Shown: in pieces, positions 11,585 to 24,640 of the stretch
Layout: each line of letters starts with the position of its first letter
Position numbering within the stretch: the first letter of the stretch is position 1
Source: Przewalskia tangutica
Lineage: Eukaryota; Streptophyta; Magnoliopsida; Solanales; Solanaceae
Length of the DNA: 64,000 nt
NCBI GenBank assembly: GCA_029844215.1
Contig: CM056730.1
Span: forward strand, 56,804,924-56,868,923
Direction of reading: 5' to 3'
Made by a program: the position numbers and the translations under genes
The notes under the pieces: generated by a model
Database searches by the model: none
What the model was told of the DNA's origin: nothing
What the model saw: the letters and a program-made list of their open reading frames with translations, nothing else

Positions 11585-14500
11585 CAATTTAAAACCGAAT
11601 TATATCCCATTACAACTCGCCACAACGATTACATGCACCTCTAAGAATGATACGACAACAATGGCGGAGGGCCCCGCCATACCCGCGAATGTAAATACCT
11701 ATAACGACAGGACTATACCATCGATAAGCCTCGGAGAAACGGAGCTTCCATACGCTGAATCGTGACCCTAAGAGCGAGGATCAACACTGGTGTACCTTTA
11801 CCGCGCAGATGAACGCACCTCGGCGAGGTCAAGACAACAGTACCAAGTATGTGCGAAATCAAAATATCGTAAATGAAATCATAGTAGTCTATATAAAGCG
11901 GAGACATGTATGATAACCAAAACTACGATTCACAATAAATAAGCAATATGTCAAGTCGTGGACTCACGCTCAAAGTCATCATAAAACCGTGACGGTAAGT
12001 ACGAGGGCATAGTCGACTACATTAAAACCTACACATAACAAGGTTGTAAATCAGATCATGAGATCTATCTGCACCGTCACATGATCAAAGGCGCCACTCG
12101 CCCGCAGATCTAATGTGCGCGTCTAGCCCCGAACTTCCGTAGCTCGCACGGGCCACCCAATGGCCCGTATGAGGTATTCCCGCATCGAGGGTAGCTACTC
12201 CCGGCAGCGCCTCGACTCGCCGTCCGCATGGCCACAAAGACCGCATGACCACAAGGGTCGCGATACTAACTCGAACTCCCGTAGTTCCGCATAGGCCATC
12301 TGCACTGCATAAGGTATTCTCGAATCATAGGTCACTAAACCCGCTGAGTCTACCCCAGACGGAGGCGCCTTAACCCCGAATCACGAGTGATATAATATCA
12401 ACATGACAAATTATCGTTAAACAACCTAAGCACAACAAGTGGAAAACCCTTTACACAAACATCACAAGATACTAACTCACGTAGCATCCTAATATGTTTA
12501 CTTATCAAGTCAACAAGAAAGTATTACAAGACTATCACAAATCAATACAATCAAGTTATTCACACAAGGTACTTTCTATATTATGTTAACAAGTTCGGTT
12601 TTTAGCCCCAAAGTACTTCATGTATTACTCTTTAAAAGATCCGCTTCTTTCACAAAAGTCACACAAGACCGTAGTATAAAAATAGAGTGATTATCTTTTG
12701 AAGTAAATCAGAACACTTCTCTTTGTAAAATCAAGTAACAACATTCTTTTCCCAACGCTCAAGTTTGCCTAATTTCAAATGTTCACGGTTCTTATTTTAG
12801 AAAGGTTTCGTAGTTCATAGTCTTATTCATTTAAGAATATAATTCTCTTTTAAACCATCTGAGAATCATAAGCCTTGTATGTGAGTAGGATATTCTTGTT
12901 TATAACAATTTTATTACAGCAGCCATGATCTAGGAAATATCATTTTGTCTCATCTTAGCTTCTATGCAGATGGAAGTTTCTACTGGTTTTAATAATACTT
13001 AATCTGTCAAAATATTTCCTTTTATTAACGCTGCAGTGGTTTGTCGATACACATTCTGATTTCCGAAATCAGAAAAACATACTTAAGCCGTTATACCTAA
13101 CTTCCCATAAAGCTAGTATAACTCTTAAGTTTTCAAAAACCAAGTATTACTTCTTCTTTCAAAATGATTCAAAAATCTTTTGAAATACTTCAAGTTCTTT
13201 ATTATCACATAACCAGCCAGTTATAGTTCAAATCAGTTACCTTTTAAAAACCACAAGTATTTTCTTACCTACATAAAGCTGTTATAACCAACTTCCCATA
13301 AAGTCGTTATAACACTTTATGTTTTAGACCAATCAAATACATTTAACACATGTACGTCTATCGTACTACATAGTTACACACATATCATGCTAGAAGAGAT
13401 AGGAAGAGGTTCACATACCTCGCGACGAGTATCGACTAATAGCAAAACGCTCCAAGTACCTCAAACCGCCGGCTACTCCTTAAGCCAAGTAGATCGCGCC
13501 ACGCATAGTACTTCAACCTATAAGGCCACGCGCGCTTTATTAACATTTAGATCTCTTCGTAGAACATTCTACGTAAAATTCGCAAAGACTCTCCCCGCAA
13601 ATCGCAGAAATCTCCTCTCTATCGAGGCCGCCATGAAGCCAACCGGGGGGTTTATACATCTAACCTGACGTGTACAATTCTACTTCACAAGAATGCTACA
13701 CAAGTCTCATCAGTAATACGCTATGTAATTCTGATTCGCTTCTCTTTCTTTATATTCAGCTTAAGTCAAAAGACATTGCCGCAAAGCTAGGTTGATTCTA
13801 TATATAGTATACTTCAACTATATAATCTTACAACATGTAATTTCCAATTACAATAAGGGGACAAGATATTACCTCGATAAGCCCAAAATTATCCAAGTAT
13901 AAAGTCGATCCTGGGCAACGTTTAGCTCCAACTCCGTGCTCTCCAACCCGCTTCAAACCACCCTTAGAAGTTCTAACCAACTTCTACCTAATACTCCAAC
14001 TAACTATGGAGATTTTCCTTAGGGTTTCGGTTTTGTGACTGAAGGGAAGTATAATAGTATTACGGGGCTTTTCGTATAGGTATAACCTTAGAATACTACA
14101 AGGTATACGGCTAAGGTAATTTGGGTATAGTAACAATACTTTTGAGAGTATTTCTACCAAGAGGGGGGGTATTTATACGAGACAACAACACAAGGGGGTG
14201 TATACCTACCACTCCCACTAGGGGGTACTCTCGACGATGGGAGTGGAGAACTCTCGGCCAGGGGCCTCTCAACGGGGGAGGACGAGAACAACAAGAAGGA
14301 GGGAGGATTTCTAAGACTTAGAACATTTTAGGATGAATAAGTCTTCAAAGGGGAGGGGTATTTATAGGTCTAGCAAAGGCCAACCAATGGCCAAGATCAT
14401 GCCAAGTGCAAGGCAAGTGTAGGGCCATGATCATGCCAAGTGCACCTTATCCATCTACCACCAAAAATATCCTACCAACCCCTTGACCAAAACAATGGCC

Positions 14501-14776
14501 AAATCGTCCCATGTGCCGCCCCACTATTCCGCCAATGAGAGGGTGCCAAGTGGCGCCCTCTCGTTGGTCCAACACACTTCGTCTCTCGGAAAAATCCGCA
14601 AAAATTAAAAATGACATAGCCGGAATTTTCCCTTCGCAAGTTATGTAAAACGTTTCGTCGAAAAATGACTCTAATCGGGTGTTGTGCACAAAGTGAAATC
14701 GGCCAAGCCACTTTAAAAGCCCAAAATTTTCTACGTACGTCCTTACGTACATACTCTGGAAATACGGGGTATAACA
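11419..14776 (-). repeat. Element I 5' LTR
   Basis: It pairs with 5369-8714. In the first 900 bp it differs from its partner mainly by losses or rearrangements at CAG/CTG (compare 5431-5450 with 11474-11490). A TA microsatellite at about 11552-11580 and a GC-rich repeat patch at about 12100-12370 are present. Confidence 0.92.
14359..14366 (-). promoter_or_regulatory. TATA box of element I 5' LTR
   Basis: TATAAATA on the minus strand, about 0.41 kb from the LTR start at 14776. The partner box in the 3' LTR is at 8297-8304. Confidence 0.6.
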
Positions 14777-14781
14777 AGGTA

Positions 14782-17232
14782 CTTCCATTTCGTATCAAAG
14801 TCTGGGATTTAACCCTAAAGTACTACGTACATTAACTCTTTTTAAAGGGTCCGTTTCTTTCACAAAAGTCACATAATGCCCGTAGCATAAAATAGAGTGA
14901 CTATCTTTTTTAGGTAAACCAAAATACTTCCCTTTGTAAAATCAAGTAACAACATTATTTTTCAAACGTTCAAGTTTGCCTAATTTCAAATGCTCAAGTT
15001 TCTCATTTTAGAAAGGTTTCATAACTCATAGTCTTAATCTCTTTTAAAACAATTGAGTAACATATGTCTTGTACGTGAGCCGTTTATTCTTGTTTACAAC
15101 AATCTTGTTACAAATGACCATGATCTAGGAAATGTAATACAATTTTGTCTTATCTTAGCTTCTATGCAGATGGAGGTTTCTACTGGTTTTAATAACAATT
15201 TGTTATTTATCAATACACTTTCCTTTATTAGCGTTGCTGTGGTTTGTTCGACACTTATTCTCATTTCCGAAATCAATAAAACAATATTCTTTTTAAAACC
15301 AAGTACTCATTACTCGCGAATGAGGTTTCACAACACTTTTAACAAAATGTTAAATACCAAGTAAAACAAGTTAAGTCTCTTATCTTTCAAGATCAAGTCT
15401 CTTAACTTCTACAATCAATAAACCAATCTTTTACCTACATAGAGTCGTTATAACTAACTTCCCATAAAGCTATTAAAACACCCTATGTTTTAAACCAACC
15501 AACTCATTTAGCACATGTACGTCTACCGTACTACATAGTTTACAAAGCATCATACTAGAAGGATAGAAAGAGGTTCACATACCTCACGACGATTATCGAC
15601 AATAAGCAAAACGCTCCACAGTACTGTAACCCGGCTAGCCTTTTCCACTCTTCAAGTAGAATACGCTACTTGTAGTACTTCCACCTATAAGGCCACAAAC
15701 GTCTATTAACTTCTAACCGCACTGCCCATATTCTACGTAAAATTTGGCAAAGACTCTCCTTCTTTCCCGCAACAACAGCGTAAATCTCCTCCTCTATCGA
15801 GGCCGGCTACCAAGCCAACCAGGGGGGGGGGGTTTATACGTCTAACCGGACGTATACAATTTCTACTATACAGTAATACCACAAGTCTACTGTCATACAG
15901 CCCTATGTAATTACAGTTCAGTTCTCTTCTTTATATTCAGGCTTAAGTCAAAAGACATTGCCGCAAAGTTATGTTCAGTTCTACATATAGTATACTTCAA
16001 CTATATAATCCTTCAACATGTAATTTCCAATTACAATAAGGGGACAAGAATATTTACCTCGATAAGCCCAAAATTATCCAAGTTATAATGTCGGTCCTGA
16101 GCAAGGTTTAGCTCCTACTCCGTGCGCTCCAAACAACCCTTAGAAGTTCTAACCAACTTCTACTTAAATACTTCAACCAACTATGAAGATTTCCTTAGGG
16201 TTTCGGTTTGAGACTAAAATGACAAAAGGTAGTATTTCCGGGCTCTACGTATAGAGGTAACTTTTGGAATACTACAAGGTAAAGGCTAAGGTATTTTGGG
16301 CATTATAACAATACTTGGAGGAGTATTTCAATACCACAAAAAGGGGGGTATATAATACGAAACAACTAGGCTAGGGGTGTATACCCTACCAACCCCACTG
16401 TGGGTACTCTCGGCCAGGGGAGGGCTCTCGGCGAGGCCTCACCAAGGGGGGGAGAGGGAGGCTAGGAAGATACAACCACACAAAGGGGGGAAGCTCTCAA
16501 GACTTAGAAATTTAGGATGAATAAGTCTTCAAAGGGAGTGGTATTTATAGGCTGCAAAGGCCAACCAATGGCCAAGATCATGCCAAGTGCAAGGCAAGTG
16601 TAGGCCAAGATGTGCCCAAGTGCCCCTAGTCCCTACTCCCAAAACCTCACAAATATCTACACAAAATATCCTACCAACTTGCCCTCCAAAATTGTCCAAA
16701 AGCCGCCCCACCTTCACCAACTTGAGGGTGACAAGTGTCGCCCTCTCGTTGGTCCAAAACATTTCGTCTCTCGGAAAAATCCGCAAAAATACTAAATGAC
16801 ATAGCCGAAATTTTCCCTTCGCAAAGTTTGTAAAACGTTTCGTCGAAAAACGGCTCTAATCGGGTGTTGTGCACAAACATATTTCGGCCAAGGGTGCCAC
16901 ATGGGGGTGACACGTGTCGCCCCCCGATTCGTCCCAAATATTTCGTCTTCCAAAATATCCAAAATCAAATCTCAAAAACAAAGCGGGCTCCACAAAACCG
17001 TAAATTTCTCCTGTGGGCCCCACGTGACCATTTACGAAAATAAAATCCCAAAATTCTAATATAATCTATGAAGTCCAAATACCAAATCTGGGAATCCAAT
17101 TCCCATTAACGAACCTTTTTCTTCACAAAAACCGGAAACTTTTCCGCGAAACTCACATCTTTCTTTCTTTACAAAATTTACGTCAGACTGCACGACGCCT
17201 CACTTACATACCCCGCAACTACGGGTATAACA
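14782..17232 (-). repeat. Element II 3' LTR, proximal part
   Basis: It continues 4275-5368 after element I and aligns with 20442-22863. A TATA box (reverse) is at 16542-16549. The polypurine tract follows at 17233. Confidence 0.9.
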
Positions 17233-19366
17233 TTCTCCTCCTTAGAAACATTCGTCGAATGTTCCTTCTAAGTCTCAAACAAACACGCGCCAGTATAGCC
17301 TTCACTACTATAATTACGAGAACAAACCTGCCACACCTGGCCACAGAAACACCCGCGCAAAATACTTACATCCACGTCCACGAGGAACCACCTCTAACAT
17401 CACCACAAAACACCTCTCTCCGGGGTCTAGAATATACTTCCTTCGCACCTTCTCTTTACAAAAGAAATGATCCCATCTATGCTTGCCATACATGCTCGCT
17501 TCTTCCCGATACCACTTTTGTCACTTTGCCGCGAGGTTCTAGTGTCACTCCGGCGACCCAACAAATGGTACCGGACTGCATGCGATCCCTGAGGATGTCG
17601 TACCCTTCTTGTACACTCGAACTCTTTCTCATAACCTACCACATTTTTGTTACTGCTTCAGTTTCCAAATCTCGGGGTTATTATCTCCAACTTGGTCATC
17701 ATTAACTGGGAACACTCTGGATGGATCTCCGATTTCCTTCTCGAACATAACACGAAAGACTGGACGCACTACCTCCTAAGTCGGACGGAAAATGCTAACA
17801 TATAGGCAACCTGGCCTATCCCTCACAATGAAAAAAAAAACCCAAAGTAACTCGGGCTAAGCTTCCTTTGTTTTTCCAAAACTCGTCACACCCTATCCGG
17901 GGTGGTACCTTTAAGAAGACCGACCGTCAACCTGAACTCTAAGCGTCGTCGCCGATAATCCGCACGATTTCTCTGAGCTGCCAAAAACCTCTTCTAGATA
18001 AGCTTCACCCTATCCACAGTCTGTTGGAACAAGCCTGAACCAACTATCTGAACCTTGCCACCATCAAACCAAACGACCGGCAACTTACACTTCCGCCCCT
18101 ACAAGGCTTCATAAGGCGACATCCGAACACTGAAATGGTAGCTTAAACGCTCCCTCCACAGGAGACAACAATCCCCACAACTACCCCTGAAATCCACACA
18201 CTGGCCCGAGGGCGAATGCGATTCTGAGACTCACCTGAGTTCTTAACCCTGCCTGGTAAAACCTTTAGAAAACGAAAATAGCCACAACCTGGGCTTCACT
18301 GCCTGTCATAAGGTGAAGGTAGGCACCCCGTGCAGCCTTACAACCTTTCTGATAAAACAACACTGCCGAATAAACGGTCCCCGACCGAAAACACGATGGG
18401 CTGCCCCCATCGCCCAACATCCGGTTGAACGCATCCACGAACTCGTACGCTGGTTAACTAAACTTGGGCCTAACACCCTCGTGACCCTACCTCAAGGCGG
18501 GACCACCACAAACAGACCCCACCACCATACAGGCCGCGGGTTGACCCGCAGCGTGGCCTCAACCCGACCCGGTAACGCGCTAAATACTAGCTCCCCGATC
18601 CGGAACAATCTCACTAATCACGTTACGAAAACCTAGTGGTCTTCTTAGCTCAACTACCCTCTTTCATTCCACACTACTCAGGGACTTATCACACAATATA
18701 TCTCACGTGCACTATGTACTCCGATAAGGATTAAACATAACACTACACCTTTACTCGAGATGGCCTTACCTCTAAGGTCTCTACGTAAAAAAACTCTAAG
18801 GCTCACACCTTCTCTATCCCCCAAATCTTACTTGGTTAACTAACCAAGATTTCTAATCACCGTATACACAATGCTATCAGAATGTAACACTTAAGGTATA
18901 CTCTCTGGTAGCCAAATCCATAGCTAGTAACAGGGTCGCCTCTTTGCAATCTATATTCTGCTCCCTGGCCGTGAATCAAGGTTCGAATATCATGGCCGCA
19001 GAGGAACCGCCGCCGTGCTAAACTCTTTGGGGCTAGTGACGCCGCAGAACTCCCGAATGAAGCACCACCTCAGCGGCGATGATTGGGCTGTGCCCTCGTA
19101 ACCCTCAGACTAACTCGCAGCCTCCGCCTGTCTTGCCTCCTCCCGGGTTTGCCTACGCGAGGCATAACGGTAAGGGAAGAAATACGTTAGAGGTCCAACT
19201 TACAACACGCCTTCTAAGGCACGATCTCAGAGTGAGAAGAATAGCAACTAATCCTACATATCCTATAGCCTCCTCGACATTGGTGTGGTGCACAACACAC
19301 CGATAATCAAGACTTCATCGATACGGTTCAGACACTTTCCGAGGATTAATCGCTCGATACCACTTT
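17233..19366 (-). pseudogene. Element II internal region (gag start and integrase remnants)
   Basis: Same order as element I on the minus strand: primer-binding site (19351-19362), leader, gag ATG at 19165, unassigned segment (about 18440-18900), integrase remnant (about 17690-18440), hairpin and polypurine tract (17233-17263). Compared with element I it lacks about 0.6 kb of the gag region (10340-10960), with the break at a shared ggtata motif near 18900. Frames are broken throughout. No protease, RT or RNase H motif is visible, so the element would depend on proteins supplied in trans. Confidence 0.72.
19351..19362 (-). promoter_or_regulatory. Primer-binding site, element II
   Basis: On the minus strand TGGTATCGAGCG, one small change from TGGTATCAGAGC. 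The change is the CAG to CG pattern suspected to be a sequencing artefact. Confidence 0.7.
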
Positions 19367-22300
19367 TGTCACGACTCCGATCTCGCCCGTGGATCGATGC
19401 CTTACCTCGCACCCTAGTGATACAACATCGAGAAAACCAGGAAAATTAAACATAAACATGAAACAAGATATATGATCATAAACAAAGCAACCAAAAACAG
19501 CTTGCCTCAGATATATACATAAAACCCAACAGCTTTAATCCTTTTTACAACCCCGCCTACAACAAGATTTACTGCACTTAAGATTTACAACAACCATGAC
19601 GGACAGTGGCTCCGCCATACCACGAATGTACAAGAACCTACAACTCAGGAACACATACCAAAGAATAAGCCTCGAAAACGGAGCTTCCTAATACGCTGAA
19701 TCGTGATCCTATGGCGAGGATCCACTACCGATGTACTCTACACGCGGCATGAACGCAGCCAAGGAGGTCAAGACAACAGTACCAAGTATGTGAAGCTAAA
19801 ATATCGTAAATGAAATCATACTAGTCTAAATAAAGCGGAGACATGTATGATAACCAAACTACGATTCACCACATAAAGCGCCATGTCGATCAGGACTCAC
19901 GCCTCAAGTCGTCACTCAAATATAACTATGGGTCTCACGCCCACAACATCAATCATGTTCGCATCATGGCCGCATGCCCCCGGAATTCTGCATCGGTGTA
20001 GACATGTCCATGATGCAACAATAATAATAATGCCCCATGACCACATGCCCCGACCAGACGGTAGACACGCCCATGTGACATTAACAACAATAATACTGGT
20101 GATTAACCCCGCCGCACGCCACACGCCCGAATGCAGACGTGTAGACATGTCCATGTAACCACAATAACAATATATCGTAATCAACCCCGCCGCATGGCCA
20201 CATGCCCCTGAGTCTGCAGACGTGTAGACATGTCCATGTGACATCAACAACAATATACCGCACAACCAGGCTATCACAAACAAGCTCAAGCAAATTACCA
20301 TACTTCTAGACTTTTATAAAAAGATCCATTCATTCCCAAGAAGTCACATGATATCAACACTTGCACAACAAAGGCTATACTAACAAGCATAGGCGAGTTA
20401 CACAACAACAAGCATAGGCAAGTTACACACAACTCAAGGTACTTCCATTTCGTATCAAAGTCTGGGTTTTAACCCTAAAGTACTACGTACATTAACTCTT
20501 TTTAAAGGGTCCGTTTCTTTCACAAAAGTCACATAATGCCCGTAGCATAAAATAGAGTGACTATCTTTTTTAGGTAAACCAAAATACTTCCCTTTGTAAA
20601 ATCAAGTAACAACATTATTTTTCAAACGTTCAAGTTTGCCTAATTTCAAATGCTCAAGTTTCTCATTTTAGAAAGGTTTCATAACTCATAGTCTTAATCT
20701 CTTTTAAAACAATTGAGTAACATATGTCTTGTACGTGAGCCGTTTATTCTTGTTTACAACAATCTTGTTACAGAAGCCATGATCTAGGAAATGTAATACA
20801 ATTTTGTCTTATCTTAGCTTTTATGCAGATGGAGGTTTCTACTGGTTTTAATAACAATTTGTTATTTGTCAATACACTTTCCTTTATTAGCGCTGCTGTG
20901 GTTTGTTCGACACTTATTCTCATTTCCGAAATCAATAAAACATTATTCTTTTTAAAACCAAGTAATCATTACTCGCGAATGAGGTTTCACAACACTTTTA
21001 ACAAAATGTTAATTACCAAGTAAAACAAGTTAATTCTCTTATCTTTCAAGATCAAGTCTCTTAACTTCTACAATCAATAAACCAATCTTTTACCTACATA
21101 GAGTCGTTATAACTAACTTCCCATAAAGCTATTATAACACCCTATGTTTTAAACCAACCAACTCATTTAGCACATGACGTCACCGTACTAAATAGTTTAC
21201 AAATCATCATTCTAGAAGGATAGGAAGAGGTTCACATACATCGCGACGATTATCGACAATAAGCAAAACGCCCACAAGATCAGAATCCGCTAGCCTTTTC
21301 CACTCTTCAAGTAGAATACGCTACTTGTAGTACTTCCACCTATAAGGCCACAAACGCCTATTAACTTCTAACCGCACGGTTCCATATTCTGAAAATTCTA
21401 AAGACTCTCCCCGCAACAACAGAAATCTCCTCCTCTATCGAGGCCGCTACCAAGCCAACCAGTGGGGTTTATACGCCTAACCGCACGTATACAATTTCTA
21501 CTATACAAAGAATACCACAAGTATCTTGTCATACACCCTATGTAATTACAGATTCGATTCTTCTTTATATTCAGCTTAAGTCAAAAGACATTGCCGCAGT
21601 TATGTTCATTCTACATATAGTATACTTCAACTATATAATCCTTCAACATGTAATTTCCAATTACAATAAGGACAAGAATATTTACCTCGATAAGCCCAAA
21701 ATTATCCAAGTTATAATGTCGGTCCCGAGCAAGGTTTAGCTCCTACTCTGGCGCTCCAAACAACCCTTAGAAGTTCTAACCAACTTCTACCTAAATACTT
21801 CAACCAACTATGAAGATTTCCTTAGGGTTTGGTTTGAGACTAAAAGGACAAAAGGTAGTATTTCCTGCTCTACGTATAGAGGTAACTTTTGGAATACTAC
21901 AAGGTAAAGGCTAAGGTATTTTGGGCATTATAACAATACTTGGAGGAGTATTTCAATACCACAAAAAGGGGTATATAATATGAAACAACTAGGCTGGTGT
22001 ATACCCTCTACCAACCCCACTAGTGGGTACTCTCGTGGGGAGGGGCTCTCGCCGCGGGCCTCACCAAGGGGGAGAGGAGGCTAGGACGAGACAACCACAC
22101 AAAGGGGGAAGCTCTCAAGACTTAGAGATTTAGGATGAATAAGTCTTCAAAGGAGTGGTATTTATAGGCTGCAAAGGCCAACCAACGGCCAAGATCATGC
22201 CAAGTGCAAGGCAAGTGTAGGGCCGAGATGTGCCCAAGTGCCCCCTAGTCCCTACTCCTTAAAACCCTCACAAATATCTACACAAAATATCCTACCAACT

Positions 22301-22863
22301 TGCCCTCCAAAATCGTCCAAAAGCCGCCCCACCTTCACCAACTTGAGGGTGACAAGTGTCGCCCTCTCGTTGGTCCAAAACATTTCGTCTCTCGGAAAAA
22401 TCCGCAAAAATACTAAATGACATAGCCGGAATTTTCCCTTCGCAAAGTTTGTAAAACGTTTCGTCGAAAAACGGCTCTAATCGGGTGTTGTGCACAAACA
22501 TATTTCGGCCAAGGGTGCCACATGGGGGTGACACGTGTCGCCCCCCGATTCGTCCAAAATATTTCGTCTTCCGAAAATATCCAAAATCCCGGAAATCTCA
22601 AAAACAAAGCGGGCTCCACAAAACCGTAAATTTCTCCTGTGGGCCCCACGTGACCATTTCCGAAAATAAAATCCCAAAATTCTAATATAATCTATGAAGT
22701 CCAAATACCAAATCTGGGAATCCAATTCCCATTAACGAACCTTTTTCTTCACAAAAACCGGAAACTTTTCCGTCGAAAACTCACATCTTTCTTTCTTTTC
22801 AAAATTTCGCCAGATTTCAGACGCACGCCTCACTTACATACCCTGCAACTACGGGGTATAACA
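19367..22863 (-). repeat. Element II 5' LTR
   Basis: About 3.5 kb, uninterrupted, with CGGGGTATAACA at 22863 next to target site catgt. It contains the minisatellite at about 19964-20255 and the conserved block with ctatgcagatgg-like sequence at about 20775-20900. Confidence 0.92.
22159..22166 (-). promoter_or_regulatory. TATA box of element II 5' LTR
   Basis: TATAAATA on the minus strand, about 0.7 kb from the LTR start at 22863. This is farther than in element I because U3 is longer here. Confidence 0.55.
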
Positions 22864-22868
22864 CATGT

Positions 22869-24245
22869 AATAAGAACAAGTTTAGACCATGCCCCTTAGT
22901 TGTTAACTTAAGGTGATCAATCTATGTATGTGAGTAAACCATTTAGATTCCTCAAGTTTTGGACAGAGTATGAAGCATTCTTTTAGGCGCTAAATCAAAA
23001 TTGGCACACTGATGTTGATTAAGATGATTTTGTTTCTTTTAAACCGAAACTGAAGAATGTCAAGACTGCCCTATTATTATGAAGTAAGGAAACTTTTAGA
23101 GATCATTCCAGGAGAGATTGGGAACGCAGGTGAGTCATAGCACAATATTCCATCCTCGAAGTATTATTTAGATACTAGAAGATATGTTGAGGGCTTGTGT
23201 TATCCTCCCTTGTTCCCTATGCCTACAGGCAATTCAATTCAACTCTTTATTTGGTTATAAATTGGTGAATTGCAAAATGTGTGGTCAAGGAGATACGTCA
23301 GATGTTTGTGATGTTCTTTCGATGTATAGTAAGGATGATGTTAAGGCTAGGCATTGTGTGAAAAGCTATAGTGCAGATTTAGAACCACCAACTCTCTATG
23401 GGCTAACTTTTTAGGGAACATGTACTCTAAGAAGCATTACCCTCAGGATGTGCAATGGAAAGATGGTTCTCAGGTCTTGAAAATGTTTTTTTTAGGTAAG
23501 GGATATCATTAAATAAGGAATATGGTGGGAAACAAAGAGTGGTTTGAATTGATAATCGTACCAAATTGGAAACATTACAATATGTACTACTATTCTTATT
23601 GAAGAAAGAGTGGAAGATATCAAAGAATTGCTACGTAGGGATTTATGGGATTTGTCAAGGCTAGGGTAGTATCTACCAGATGACATTGTCTCACATGTCA
23701 CTACATACTTGATATATATCATGTAGATAATCCTTAGTGGATAATGACAAGTTCTAGTAAATTTACTGTATCAAGTGCATGAGATTTGTTAAGATAAAGA
23801 TCATATCTTTCTGGTGTATATAAGTAAATATGGGTTAGAAGAGTGTCATTCAAGATATATTTCTTCCTATGGACGATGTGGAAATTTAAAATCTCACTGG
23901 ATAAAGTGTTGCAAAATATTGGAATTAATATAGTATCAAAATGCTGATGATATAATGTTTTACATCAAGAAATGATAGATCACTTGTTTCTTACAAGGGA
24001 GTTGTCAAATCTATATGGAGTTATTTTAACAATGCAGCGGGTATACACATGAATTGTCATCATGTTAAGCATGCAGTACAGATATGGTGGAACACTGTAT
24101 GCCATTATAAATTGAAGCAAGTGTACAAGGTAGTACCAGCTAGAATATTATGCCAAATTTGAAAATGAAGGAATATAATACTGCATGGAGGCTCTTTAAC
24201 TTTGTTTAAGGTGTTACATGAGATTCAGTTAAGTATTCACGGGTA
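22869..24245 (+). pseudogene. LINE ORF2 C-terminal fragment
   Basis: It resumes the LINE interrupted by element II. At 22925-23090 it reads like the ORF2 linker after the endonuclease (PFRFLKFWTE..., FVSFKPKLKNVKTALL). The catalytic RT palm is missing: 23100-23400 shows no recognisable RT motif. From about 23400 the C-terminal region returns (YSKKHYPQDVQWKDGSQV at about 23420, YLPDDIVSHV at about 23670, KFTVSSAxDLL at about 23760, KQVYKVVPARIL at about 24115). Several stops and frameshifts are present. It is a dead remnant in the same orientation as 3764-4269. Confidence 0.7.
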
Positions 24246-24425
24246 ATTTGATTTTCTTACTTAACTATTATTTGGTGAATGATATATGTATTGTATATTG
24301 TGGCATCTGTTGGTTTGATGGATATAGGTGGATAGACATAGTTATAATGAAGGCTCTGCCAAAATTTTTCTAGCATGAGACCTATGATGATCATTAGAGG
24401 ATGAATGTTTCTAAGGGGGGAAGGA
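24246..24425 (+). other. Junction: unassigned sequence and polypurine tract of family B element
   Basis: The last 30 bp (gaggatgaatgtttct, then a purine run at 24411-24425) match the layout next to family A 3' LTRs, so this is the 3' end of a family B internal region. The preceding 150 bp is unassigned. The rest of that element is missing to the left. Confidence 0.55.
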
Positions 24426-24632
24426 TGTTACACCTCGTAAGATTAAGACGATAATTAAGAATGTCATTAAGAAATAATATTCGGATATTGGATATAAAGT
24501 ATATCTTATATATGCTAATCCGGAAGTTGGTATTCAAGGGATGTGAGTCCGGAAAATTTTGGTTACAACGAGCGTGAAAAGGGAAATTGAAGAGCAAATA
24601 TTGTATATTCCCGTTATGGATTAGTAACGTAC

Positions 24633-24640
24633 TATATAAG
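24633..24640 (+). promoter_or_regulatory. TATA-like box in family B LTR
   Basis: TATATAAG about 207 bp from the LTR start, followed by a pyrimidine-rich stretch typical of a plant leader. Confidence 0.4.

Larger units (their letters stand above)
5369..14776 (-). mobile_element. Gypsy element I (family A, non-autonomous), nested in element II
   Basis: A complete minus-strand element with perfect target-site duplication aggta (5364-5368 and 14777-14781). It has a 3' LTR at 5369-8714, an internal region at 8715-11418 and a 5' LTR at 11419-14776. The two LTRs are nearly identical apart from small differences concentrated at CAG/CTG sites, which indicates a young insertion. It is younger than element II, whose 3' LTR it splits. 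The internal region keeps an integrase remnant, an unassigned 0.5-kb segment and a gag remnant. Protease, RT and RNase H are absent. Confidence 0.93.
4275..22863 (-). mobile_element. Gypsy element II (family A, non-autonomous), hosting element I
   Basis: Outer element on the minus strand with a perfect target-site duplication catgt at 4270-4274 and 22864-22868, inserted in a LINE ORF2. Its 3' LTR is 4275-5368 plus 14782-17232, its internal region 17233-19366, and its 5' LTR 19367-22863. The 3' LTR is split by element I. Removing element I and one copy of aggta restores an LTR that aligns end to end with the 5' LTR. The internal region is only about 2.1 kb and holds gag-start and integrase remnants, with no protease, RT or RNase H. 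Confidence 0.92.

Noticed and set aside
17259..17705. Open frame of 148 codons on the + strand
   Set aside because: Antisense to the 3' internal end of element II; the homologous stretches in VI and VII do not keep it open.
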